Origin: Edaphochlamys debaryana
Lineage: Eukaryota; Chlorophyta; Chlorophyceae; Chlamydomonadales
NCBI GenBank assembly: GCA_016858145.1
Contig: JAEHOE010000182.1
Coordinates: 1 to 64,000 of the forward strand
Length of the DNA: 64,000 bases
Reading direction: 5' to 3'
The position numbers and the translations under genes were made by a program. Shown here in pieces: positions 11,420 through 18,959 of this stretch. Below the pieces are notes generated by a model. The model was not told the DNA's origin. It saw only the letters and a program-made list of their open reading frames with translations, and ran no database searches. Numbering within the stretch: the first letter of the stretch is position 1; each line of letters starts with the position of its first letter.

Positions 11420-11487
11420 CTGAAGACACAAGAGGGGATTCCAATTAACAGCAGGTTGGGCATCAGCGTGTTACGTCCACCACTCAC
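11420..11487 (-). other. Intron in Helitron transposase gene
   Basis: On the minus strand it opens GTGAGTGG and closes TTGTGTCTTCAG, 68 nt. The upstream exon ends in phase 1 (codon G|) and the downstream exon supplies GA, giving Gly and then the family-like text TPIPTVRIPQG leading to MDGGDVPDDLPKLSFMEQQL. Removal also restores the expected spacing between the CxxC element and the w-x-G-x-VP-x-x-L element of Helitron N-terminal regions. Confidence 0.75.
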
Positions 11488-11727
11488 CGTCTGGTTTCCG
11501 ACGCTGGGACCCCTCTTTTGGGACGTGCTGCAGAGCGGCAGCGCATACGTCGCAAACAACCACCTCCAAGGACCCATCGTCAGCAAGAACCGCCATTGCG
11601 TTGGCACCCGACGTTTCCACACGCATGCAGTAGGCAGCGACCATCGTCGAGACGCCGTCGATCACATCAACCGTAGGCCTGCGATCGACCCGTACTGGGT
11701 AGGTCTCTGGGTCGCTGTCCGCATCGC
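11488..11727 (-). CDS. Helitron transposase exon with second CxxC element
   Basis: An 80-codon exon flanked by GCAG acceptor and GTGAGT donor. It reads from DADSDPETYPVRVD through MRVETSGANAMAVL to VVVCDVCAAALQHVPKEG. The CDVC pair is the second zinc-binding-like CxxC element found just before the Helitron-like N domain in many Helitron proteins (usual form L-C-x-x-C-x-x-x-L). Splicing at both ends keeps the frame with the neighbouring exons. Confidence 0.7.
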
Positions 11728-11947
11728 CTGCGGCATGCAAACGTCACAAAGAGTTATGCCTTGTGGACTGAGCGTAATAGCACGTCCGCGTCTAACTGCT
11801 CACAACCTACCTCCACCCGTACAAGTCGTTTGTTGTTGCCCACCTAGGCCGGGCACGTCTCGCGCAGCAACCGACGGGATATCACCTGTACAGCCAGAAC
11901 AACATCGTGAATGGTCACAAGTGGAATTGCCCGACAAACTGACTCAC
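11728..11947 (-). other. Intron in Helitron transposase gene
   Basis: Minus-strand intron of 220 nt, GTGAGTCAG at its 5' end and CATGCCGCAG at its 3' end. The upstream exon ends MGH plus one base and the next supplies GC, restoring Gly-Asp-Ala-Asp without a stop. Both borders are canonical. Confidence 0.7.
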
Positions 11948-12557
11948 CATGGCCCATGAAGACGTCGGCATCGATATCCCGATAAGCGACCGGCCGGTCG
12001 CATCCTATCTCTCCATCAATAGCGCTCGTGGAGGCGGGTCCATAGGCTCCTCCCCCGACACATGGAATGGTTGTATTGTCGGGCAGGACTTGGTCTGCCG
12101 GAGGTTGACCTTGAGGCGGCTGTGAGCGCCCCTTCCGCTGTTGGGGAGGCAGCCAGTGACGTTGGTATCCCATCGGCCAAACACGTGAGGGCGGGTCGGG
12201 ATGTAAGGGAGGTCGCCAGTGCACCACGTGAGCCGGCCGACGCACAAGTGCGTCAGGCTGGACATCGGCACGTAGATATTCAAACTCCGCTGCCATAGAT
12301 TGCCATGAAAGCAGCTTGCTCTCTTTGGTAGACACCATCTCGCTGCACACTGCGCATACTCTGCTTGGCATGACCCCCTCGACAAACAGTTCCATTCGTT
12401 CGGCTAGAGCGATTTGATCCGCCAGCGACGCGGCCGGGACATGAGCTCCCGCAGGTAGGTCCTGCTGACGTGAAGGGAAATCTGGAGGGAACGACTTCAT
12501 GGACGACGCTCCTGCCAGGGCGTCGACCCTGCTGGATGCATCGCGATGTTTCCACAT
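11948..12557 (-). CDS. Helitron transposase exon with first CxxC element
   Basis: The open frame begins at an ATG at 12557 but may really start at an AG just inside it. It reads MKSFPPDFPSRQQDLPAG, a helix ADQIALAERMELFVEGVMPS, then VCAVCSEMVSTKESKLL. CAVC is the first CxxC element of the Helitron N-terminal zinc-binding region. The middle is Pro/Gln-rich, and the exon ends at the GTGAGT donor at 11947. It links the accessory domains upstream to the Rep-helicase part. Confidence 0.65.
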
Positions 12558-12699
12558 GCAGGCACCAAGGACGGCAAAGTGGAAAAAAAGTCCGGCTCTT
12601 TACTCGGAGCGGTGCCCTCGTCGTCGGCTTCTGATCCAGTGCACTCGACCTGAATTTGAAACATGTGGTGAGACATCTTCAAACGGCCCAGAAATAGTC

Positions 12700-12840
12700 G
12701 TGCGTCGACAGTTCACGTCCTCCTGAATCATCTTCTCACGCTGCCGGTACGCCCTCGAATATTCGCGAACACGGGCCTCCACAGCAGCTCGCTTCTCACG
12801 GGCTTCCGCTCGCTCCTTGCGTGCTGATGAAGCGACAGCA
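12700..12840 (-). CDS. Basic coiled-coil exon of the Helitron gene
   Basis: The minus strand reads SARKERAEAREKRAAVEA followed by RVREYSRAYRQREKMIQE, a continuous Arg/Glu-rich helix. Basic helices of this composition commonly precede the first CxxC element in Helitron N-terminal regions. Exon borders were not fixed; a GTGAAC near 12718 is a possible donor. Confidence 0.5.
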
Positions 12841-13171
12841 TCTCGTCGTCGTTTGGCGACAGGATGATCCTACAAGGCAGGCGGGTGGCACGTTGACGCC
12901 AATATAGGATGGATAGCAACCTGATCCGGCAAACATCGCCACCTTACCAGTAGGGCTTTGAACGTTCCTCCAACAGACACGCAAAGCTCTAGCGCCTACA
13001 CGGGGGTTCGTGACAGTTACACAGTACGTAGCAACGTCTAACGCAAGTCACTTACCACGCCAATGTCAACTGGTGCCGTCTCAATGGCCGAAGCCGCCAC
13101 AAACACCCCGTTGTTAGCTCGCGCCGGGCTCGCCATCGATTCTGGACAGCGCGACAGGAAGCACGATCTTC

Positions 13172-13810
13172 TCAAGTAAAGGCGGTGTGGCTGTCAACAG
13201 GGACTGTGAGGCGACAGAAACACTTGCAAACCGTCTGCCAAATCGGCGGACACGTAGACATACCTTCTACACCTCCAGTCGACCAATAAGCCTCCTTTAA
13301 GTCGGATGTAATATTAGCAGCAGGCTGCCATGACGGCTCGCTGAAACCCGACCATGCCACCAAATAGAACATTCGACGACGGCCCTTCAAACGCTCAGCT
13401 CGGTGAGCTATGATCTTGTCCACTGCCCAGAACGCGCCCTCAGTAAATACCGCTATTGGGGCCGGTGGTGCTGACTTGTTGTTGTCGCCTTCACCTGAAG
13501 CAAATTGTGGTAGCGTCAACCTTTGAACCCCGTTACAGGCAACATACTCACACCGTTCACACACCTTGGCTTCTGCCCAATGCGCGCGAGAACTTCGCGG
13601 GTAATCCGATCGCAAACGCTCCAGTCTGAGGGGCCGAACAACGTTCACGACACCACAATAGAAGCGCCGAGAGTCGTTGAGGAGTTGTGACCGAAAGAGC
13701 TGTAGAGCCATCTGGGCACGCCTCCGCCCACGTTGCGGCCAACGTCTGGCATTCGTCGGCCGTATGCTTTGGCAACAGTTGCTGTATGACAGCTGAAGCT
13801 TGCACGACAA
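13172..13810 (-). CDS. Chromodomain exon in the Helitron accessory region
   Basis: The chromodomain lies at about 13432-13283 and reads FWAVDKIIAHRAERLKGRRR, then MFYLVAWSGFSEPSWQPAAN and a C-terminal helix DLKEAYW. These match the chromodomain pattern of beta-strand x-V-x-K-I-x-x-x-R, YLV-x-W-x-G-F/Y, a W-x-P turn and a closing helix. Family members bind methylated histone lysines through an aromatic cage; here W/F of the first strand and W of the YLVAW strand are present. Upstream text includes ALQLFRSQLLNDSRRFY and a CERC-x5-C pair. Chromodomains target some LTR retrotransposons (chromoviruses) to heterochromatin; an equivalent role here is inference. The frame switches near 13715 to the 13557-13922 frame. 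Confidence 0.7.
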   Translation of the reverse strand: MSCKLQLSYSNCCQSIRPTNARRWPQRGRRRAQMALQLFRSQLLNDSRRFYCGVVNVVRPLRLERLRSDYPRSSRAHWAEAKVCERCEYVACNGVQRLTLPQFASGEGDNNKSAPPAPIAVFTEGAFWAVDKIIAHRAERLKGRRRMFYLVAWSGFSEPSWQPAANITSDLKEAYWSTGGVEGMSTCPPIWQTVCKCFCRLTVPVDSHTAFT

Positions 13811-13922
13811 ATGTATCGCCCACCAATTTGCGTATCTGGTCCATCAACCCTGAAGCACACGGCGAACTGTTAAATAAATGTACGGACAAGAACGAACAAT
13901 TCAAGTACGGCCTCGCACTCAC
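13557..13922 (-). CDS. Linker between PHD finger and chromodomain
   Basis: The first part of this frame looks coding: LMDQIRKLVGDTFVVQASAV, then IQQLLPKHTADECQTLAATW. It sits directly downstream of the PHD frame and upstream of the chromodomain on the same strand. Coding character seems to pass to the other minus-strand frame near 13715, by intron or indel. No domain is recognised. Confidence 0.4.
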   Translation of the reverse strand: MSARPYLNCSFLSVHLFNSSPCASGLMDQIRKLVGDTFVVQASAVIQQLLPKHTADECQTLAATWAEACPDGSTALSVTTPQRLSALLLWCRERCSAPQTGAFAIGLPAKFSRALGRSQGV

Positions 13923-14223
13923 CCACGATAGCTTTCTTTAGTCTGAGATTACGAGCGGGGAACCTTCGACCAGCACCTTCTGTGCATGGTAACAGCTCCA
14001 GGGACACGCCTAACGATGCACAGTTAGGGCACAGCCACTCTCCCGAGGGGATTTCCGACAGCGGCGGCGAAAGGCAGTACGTGTGCCATCCAGTGCTACA
14101 ACGATCGCAAAGTAACATCAGGCCAGCTTCCTCTGGACTGGAACAAACTTGGCAGGGCAATGAGGCCGGAGGTTTCCACGTCGCTGGTTTCCGCGTCTTG
14201 GCGGGCGCAGATGTTTTCTTCAT
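13870..14223 (-). CDS. PHD zinc finger exon in the Helitron accessory region
   Basis: A complete Cys4-His-Cys3 finger: C24-x2-C27-x11-C39-x2-C42-x4-H47-x2-C50-x14-C65-x2-C68, numbered from the ATG at 14223. The text CQVCSSPEEAGLMLLCDRC, STGWHTYCLSPPLSEIP and GEWLCPNC is a textbook PHD finger, including the Trp two residues before the last Cys pair. PHD fingers read histone H3 tails. It is preceded by a Lys/Pro-rich stretch and followed by basic residues (RRFPARNLRLKK). The ATG may be internal to a longer spliced product, because an AG lies nearby and the acidic/RG frame ends just upstream. Confidence 0.85.
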   Translation of the reverse strand: MKKTSAPAKTRKPATWKPPASLPCQVCSSPEEAGLMLLCDRCSTGWHTYCLSPPLSEIPSGEWLCPNCASLGVSLELLPCTEGAGRRFPARNLRLKKAIVGECEAVLELFVLVRTFI

Positions 14224-14354
14224 TGCAGGTACAGACCGCTCTACAAAGGAGTGGACAATCGATAAGTGTGAGAATTGTCAACAGGGTGCAAATGGGGCGC
14301 CCAATTCCGCACCTGAACGTCGTAGTTGCTCCTTCCTCATCTCTGCTTGATCAG

Positions 14355-15359
14355 TTAATACAGACTTGAACTTCCCGGGCGGGAGTGCCGACCACGTCCT
14401 CGTGCGGTGGCGCGAGCGAACCGGCCACCACCACCACTGCTTCGACCCCGACCTCGACCGCGGCCTCGACCGCGGCCTCGACCGCGACCACGACCACTGC
14501 CACGGCCATGGCTTCCACCTTCCTCTGCGCAAGCCTCCTCCAAAAGAGCTGCCACGGACAAAGGCTTCGGCTCCACGTCATGGATTGGGCCCACCTCAAT
14601 GGACTCACTAGAGCACATCTCCTCGTCCGAGAGATCGCCTGCAGACGAATCGCTGCTTCCCTCAATGCTGGTACCGTCGGTGCTCACACTGTACTCCGAC
14701 GACGACTCCACGGGAGAGGTCTCTGCCGACGCCTCCTCTGCCGAGGTGTGTGCTGACGTCGTCTCCGATGCCTGGTTGGTCGGTCGGTCGTCGTCGGACG
14801 ACTGGTCCAAGACGTCCGAGGTGACTTCGTCATCGTCGTCGTCCGAGGTCGAGGTGTCGTCGTCGTCGTCCGAGGTGTCGTCGTCGTCGCCTGAGGTGAC
14901 GTGGTCGTCGTTGTCCGAAGCGCCCGCTATGTTGGCCCCGTTGTCGCAGATTTCGTCCAGCTCCTGGAGCCCCTCGTAGCGGTTGACAGTCATCGTCGGG
15001 TGGACCCTTACGACCTTGGACGAAACCGCCAGACGCGACGATCGACGGTGACGCGGTTCCTGCCACCCATCCTCAGCAGCTCCACACGCGCCCGCATCCG
15101 CACGCGGGCATGCCGAATGAGGTGGAGGCATCCCGTGAACCGTTGTCATGGGGTGACTGCTGCATCCGTAACCACCACCTTGGTTCACGCCGCGAAGGGT
15201 GGCCGCACGACGGTCCACCACACGCCCAGCTCCCACAGGCTGTGGGGTGACCGGGCCTGCAAAAGCCGTTCCCGCTGAAACAACTGTCTCCTGGACCGCG
15301 ACGCTTGACCTCTGCACCACCCTCGGCATTGACGACATGGCCGACCGCAGCAGTGTCAT
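14355..15359 (-). CDS. Acidic Ser/Asp-rich and Gly-Arg-rich linker
   Basis: A 334-codon frame on the same strand as the OTU and PHD exons. The centre (about residues 150-250) is a long disordered acidic tract of Asp, Ser, Thr and Glu, encoded by short GTC/TCG-type repeats seen on the plus strand at 14.82-14.90 kb. Near the C-terminus (plus 14.43-14.51 kb) is a pure alternating Gly-Arg run, then RSSGGGGRFARATARGRGRH. Its start ATG overlaps the stop of the OTU frame as ATGA, one frame over. In a eukaryote this more likely marks a missed intron or frame change than a second start. Gly-Arg runs bind RNA/DNA and acidic tracts bind histones (general knowledge); no specific family is claimed. Confidence 0.55.
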   Translation of the reverse strand: MTLLRSAMSSMPRVVQRSSVAVQETVVSAGTAFAGPVTPQPVGAGRVVDRRAATLRGVNQGGGYGCSSHPMTTVHGMPPPHSACPRADAGACGAAEDGWQEPRHRRSSRLAVSSKVVRVHPTMTVNRYEGLQELDEICDNGANIAGASDNDDHVTSGDDDDTSDDDDDTSTSDDDDDEVTSDVLDQSSDDDRPTNQASETTSAHTSAEEASAETSPVESSSEYSVSTDGTSIEGSSDSSAGDLSDEEMCSSESIEVGPIHDVEPKPLSVAALLEEACAEEGGSHGRGSGRGRGRGRGRGRGRGRGRSSGGGGRFARATARGRGRHSRPGSSSLY

Positions 15360-16099
15360 CCGCGGATCACCTGCACAGGCATTACTTCCCTAAAGTTCAT
15401 ATACCAGTCAAGCACAAACTCCGTTCCCACAAACTTAGTCGTAGCAAATCTACGTTGGTACGCACCGCGGTTGTCGTCCAAGACGGCGTCGACAGCCGGC
15501 CCAAGCACAGCAGGCACTGCCAGGTCTTTGAGGTCGGCTGCACCAACTCTGACCAGCCCGCCAAAGTGCTCCGGAGTGTCGACGAGGCCCTTGTAATGGC
15601 CGTGGTTGTTCTTGCCAGAGTTCTCGTACAGCACAGATACCACGGGGCCGGCCTTCCCCGAAGACACAGCTGCCACGCGAGTGTACTCCGCAGCCTGGCC
15701 AACGCGCTGCCAGGTGAGGATGGACACACCCAGCAGCGCTGACACGAGTTGTAGTTCTAGGTACGTGAGCCACGAACAGGGATCACCAATCCACGCGCTG
15801 TATGACGACGCCGAGCGCAGGTAGGGAACCGCCGACGTCCGCGGGCCAGCCGCCACAGCCTGGATTGCGGTCCCCGTGATGTGAGCAGAGTCCGGGTCCA
15901 CGCAGAAGCTCCAGAGCCACGAAAAGAACACATCGCGACGTGACGCGAGCACCATCAGCAATTCACGGACGAATGCCACAGCCGCGAAACGCTCCTCTTC
16001 GGTCGCAGCTGTGGCAAGAACCGCGTGTAAACTGCATGATCCATCCTTTGGTGTCTCAAGCTCGATGGCAAACGACTGAGGGACCTGAGCACCGGCCAT
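15356..16099 (-). CDS. OTU-type cysteine protease domain
   Basis: A 247-codon frame with a good ATG at 16099. PKDGSCSLHAVLATA carries the OTU catalytic Asp-Gly-x-Cys (C22, about 16036-16034), SWLTYLELQLVSALLGVSIL is the central helix/strand pair (usual form W-x-x-x-x-E-I/L-x-x-L-A), and NNHGHYKGLVD carries the catalytic His before Tyr (H168, about 15598-15596). OTU proteases cut ubiquitin or related linkages, and OTU domains are reported fused to some Helitron transposases. The frame ends VMPVQVIRG at a TGA overlapping the next frame. A CAG|GTGATC just before it is a possible donor. It is either the N-terminal domain of a very long Helitron polyprotein or a separate Helitron gene. Confidence 0.75.
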   Translation of the reverse strand: MAGAQVPQSFAIELETPKDGSCSLHAVLATAATEEERFAAVAFVRELLMVLASRRDVFFSWLWSFCVDPDSAHITGTAIQAVAAGPRTSAVPYLRSASSYSAWIGDPCSWLTYLELQLVSALLGVSILTWQRVGQAAEYTRVAAVSSGKAGPVVSVLYENSGKNNHGHYKGLVDTPEHFGGLVRVGAADLKDLAVPAVLGPAVDAVLDDNRGAYQRRFATTKFVGTEFVLDWYMNFREVMPVQVIRG

Positions 16100-16443
16100 T
16101 CTTCAAGGCGGATACAACAAAGCTTCAAACCGCTGAGTTCTGAACTGCAATAAGTATTGCGTATGTGTAGTAACTACACCGGACGCCACTTCGTATGTGC
16201 CAATACAGTGAGCCGCCATCCCCAAAAGACCACATCTGGACCATTCTCAGACGGAGCCCGTATACACTTGGGAATCTACCAAACCGCTAAAGGCTTGTGT
16301 CGTGAGTGCCTGGCACAAAGCGGAAGCTGGGGCAACAACTCGAAACTCACGCCGCAGCAGGGGGGGTCCAAACACCCCAGACCAACGACCGTTTTCTCAC
16401 GCAGCCCCTTTATAGTGAATGGACAACCATACCGCTATAGACC

Positions 16444-16662
16444 TCAGTTCCTGAATCGCTGGCAATGTGCGAAGGCTGGTGCAGGGGCTGGCTGCTCCGG
16501 CCACCGCTGCGAGAGTGGAAACATAACCGTGGGCATCCGAGTCGCCATCCACTGTGTTCCCTGGGCATCCGAGTCGTCAACCGATGGAATCAGCCAGTAG
16601 ACGACTTGGACGAATCGACCTGAGGAATCACTCATGGTCAGCCCTACTGATGTCAGGGACAA
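16444..16662 (-). CDS. Short coding-like frame upstream of the OTU gene
   Basis: A minus-strand frame with protein-like text MSDSSGRFVQVVYWLIPSVD and TQWMATRMPTVMFPLSQRW. It lies 345 bases upstream of the OTU start. It might be a 5' exon of the Helitron gene or chance. No family is recognised. Confidence 0.25.
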   Translation of the reverse strand: MSLTSVGLTMSDSSGRFVQVVYWLIPSVDDSDAQGTQWMATRMPTVMFPLSQRWPEQPAPAPAFAHCQRFRN

Positions 16663-16981
16663 CTCCGACCATGATTTCCCAATTCCTTACATGTGGCTTT
16701 CTTCGGGGTCACACTACACCAACTCGCAACCACAGATGCCTTGCCCCTCCGGTGTCTCAAGTACATGAGCTCTTGCCAGCGATGAGGTCTATAATCTTAA
16801 TACTAGCTACGCAACGGGCAAACCCGTGCATGCCCCACTTCGGGGTTAAGGGGGCGGGGCAGAATCAACGCCCCCCCACCGGCCACTTCCTTGGCCCCAC
16901 CCCCGATGAGGTCCACATTCCGTTCAACGCCACTTCCACAGGATACCCGGCAGCAAACCCATCAACCGCGATGGGTCGTGG

Positions 16982-17206
16982 TCACCGGGCATACCGGTTG
17001 CGACGAGGCGGTCTAGGAGCAAGGCTCCACCAGCCACTAGGACGCCTAGCAGGCGCTGGGGGGACCTCTTCTGAGCGGGCATCCGGGACAAGTTCCGGCA
17101 TATCATCCAGATCAGACTCAGAGTCACCCCCTGACGCTAGCGGTGGGAGGGAATACGCCGGGAGTAGAGGGCTCCAGAACGGAGGTGGTGGCTCGTAATT
17201 CTTCAT
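16982..17206 (-). CDS. Short Pro-rich acidic frame
   Basis: From the ATG at 17206 the frame reads MKNYEPPPPFWSPLLPAYS, then GGDSESDLDDMPELVPD and an Arg/Pro-rich tail ending RRNRYAR. Composition resembles a disordered N-terminal exon. It is on the Helitron strand, about 0.9 kb upstream of the OTU start. No domain. Confidence 0.25.
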   Translation of the reverse strand: MKNYEPPPPFWSPLLPAYSLPPLASGGDSESDLDDMPELVPDARSEEVPPAPARRPSGWWSLAPRPPRRNRYAR

Positions 17207-17661
17207 TGAAACGTCGGTGCAGGAGTGCCTACAACATGCAGGAGGGGTACAGGACGTGAGGTACATGGGATCGACAGAGGTCGCGACAACGCGACCTGGG
17301 TTACGCGTTTCACAACGCACGGCAGGGACACCACCGCACCTTGTCATGTTACTTCCGCTGGCCAAATGTTATATCGGGTTGCGGCGCCGCCTCCGACACA
17401 GCGCTCACGTCGCGGGGCTGCGACCACGCCGACTTCGGGTGCGGCCCGCTCCTGAACTTGTCTATGCGACGCAGATTGTCGACATTGGTCGACTGTGTAT
17501 ATGGTTGCCAGCATTATAAACAGTGCAGCATCGAAACTGGCAGCTACAATACAGCGCGCCAAAGTACGACAGTCGGCGCCACATGTCGCTGGGCCGCCAC
17601 ATCCCGACCATCCCGAACAAAGACCGCGCATAAGACAGCATACATGCTCAGCAGAGCCGTG

Positions 17662-18200
17662 GGGTGGGACTGGGTTTGAGGAGAAGGAAACCCAATTTTA
17701 GCGCGGCGGACCGTCGTGCAAGTGAGCGACGCAACCTGGCGACGCAGCAGGTAAAAACGACCCCGTGCACTCCAAATGCGGCCACCACCGACGTGCCTCA
17801 ATCAATCACGACTCCCACAAACCCCCCGCACCCATGTATGTGTTTCACGCGGCGATTGAAGGACACTCCCAAATCGCGTCGGTGGACACTAACAAACGTC
17901 CGCAACCGCGAGGACGCCCTGTAAGGACTCATGTCGCCCATGTTGGACTCATTGTCCAACGCATGACTGTGGGACTGGGTAAGAGGGGACAGGGGACACA
18001 ACTTCCGTCGTGGGCGACGAAAGCTGGAGCCGGTGGTCGCCGAAACGGCCCCATGCATTCCAAACGCGGCCCCCACCGACTTGCCTCAGCCGAGCACGCC
18101 TCCCACTGCCCCCTCCAACGCATGTATGTGCATCGCGCGGCGAAAGAAGCGACTGCCAAATCCCGGCGGCGGCCAGTATAAAGCGTCCCCCGCCGCGAAG
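17662..18200 (+). repeat. Two diverged direct repeats, about 289 bp
   Basis: Matching landmarks recur at a spacing of 288-289 bp: TCCAAA(T/C)GCGGCC at about 17768 and 18057, and CATGTATGTG followed by CGCGGCG at 17833 and 18121. Each copy also begins with TGGGACTGGGT. Similarity is partial, so the duplication is old. The surroundings (16.1-18.6 kb) show only the two weak minus-strand frames listed. Confidence 0.55.
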
Positions 18201-18657
18201 ACGCCTTCTTCGCTCTTAATCGTATTTTTTGCCCATATAACTTTCGTTCCTGCCCACCCTTCGCAACTCGCGTACATTGAATGCCGACCGCCGAGTAAAC
18301 GCGCAGACCCCACGGTCAACGGCTATTCATGCACAATACATTGGGCTGCTCGGGAAAAATAGCAAAAGCAACTTTCGCCTGGGCGCGGACGGATGACGGT
18401 GGGTGCCGGGGGGTAACTGGCCTGGGAGGCGGGGGGCCCGTAGCTTGGCAATGCTGATCGGTTAAGTCAGCGAAGACGACACATTCCCCTGGCGCTCGAT
18501 GCCATCTTCGGTGCAGCAGGGTGCAGCAGGGTGCACAGCAGCTACCACACCTTAGCAGCCAACCTTCCACCCGCTCATATGCAACAAGTTGGGATTGTAA
18601 CCAAACATAGCAGGCCTCCAGAGAGCAATACGGCGCCCCCGAGGCCATACAGTCTCT

Positions 18658-18894
18658 GGTCGGTCACGCTGGCCTGGCATTGGCCCACTTGCAGTGGTCT
18701 CCTGGACGGGGGACCGGGACCCCAGCACCAGCGCATGAAACAACCAAATAGAGCAGCCATGAATGGAATCTCTGCACACGGCTATGCGGCATGCAAGGGG
18801 CCCTAACACGAATCATTGGTAACCCAAACGCACAACGCAATGCACCCATTGCTGTACCTGCAAGTGGGCCAATGCCAGGCCAGCGTGACCGACC
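18658..18894. repeat. 37-bp perfect inverted repeat
   Basis: The arm at 18658-18694 is the exact reverse complement of 18858-18894, with a 163-base spacer. It ends 65 bases before satellite I begins. It could be the termini of a small non-autonomous element or a boundary hairpin. No coding content in the spacer. Confidence 0.85.
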
Positions 18895-18959
18895 CCAGTC
18901 TCAGTGGCTGCCGGAGACTCCCTCCCAGCCGTCACGCCCCTCCCCGTCCAACTTCGGGT

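Larger units (their letters stand above)
5241..16099 (-). mobile_element. Helitron (rolling-circle transposon), coding part
   Basis: All recognisable domains between 16.1 and 5.2 kb lie on the minus strand in an order that makes sense for a Helitron with added modules: OTU protease, acidic/RG linker, PHD finger, chromodomain, basic coil, CxxC elements, Helitron N domain, HUH Rep nuclease and PIF1-type helicase. Rep nicks and rejoins single strands, and the helicase unwinds during rolling-circle transposition. Rep plus PIF1 helicase in one product defines Helitrons. OTU domains are known from some animal Helitrons; the PHD and chromodomain are less expected. At least two introns are canonical and keep the frame. 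One in-frame TGA sits in the Rep region and further frame changes occur in the helicase, so the copy may be inactive. Termini were not located, so the true ends extend beyond these limits. Confidence 0.8.

Noticed and set aside
4652..16600. Helitron ends
   Set aside because: Several hairpins and CTAG-like ends exist, but none could be fixed as the 3' hairpin plus CTRR or the 5' TC without comparing copies.
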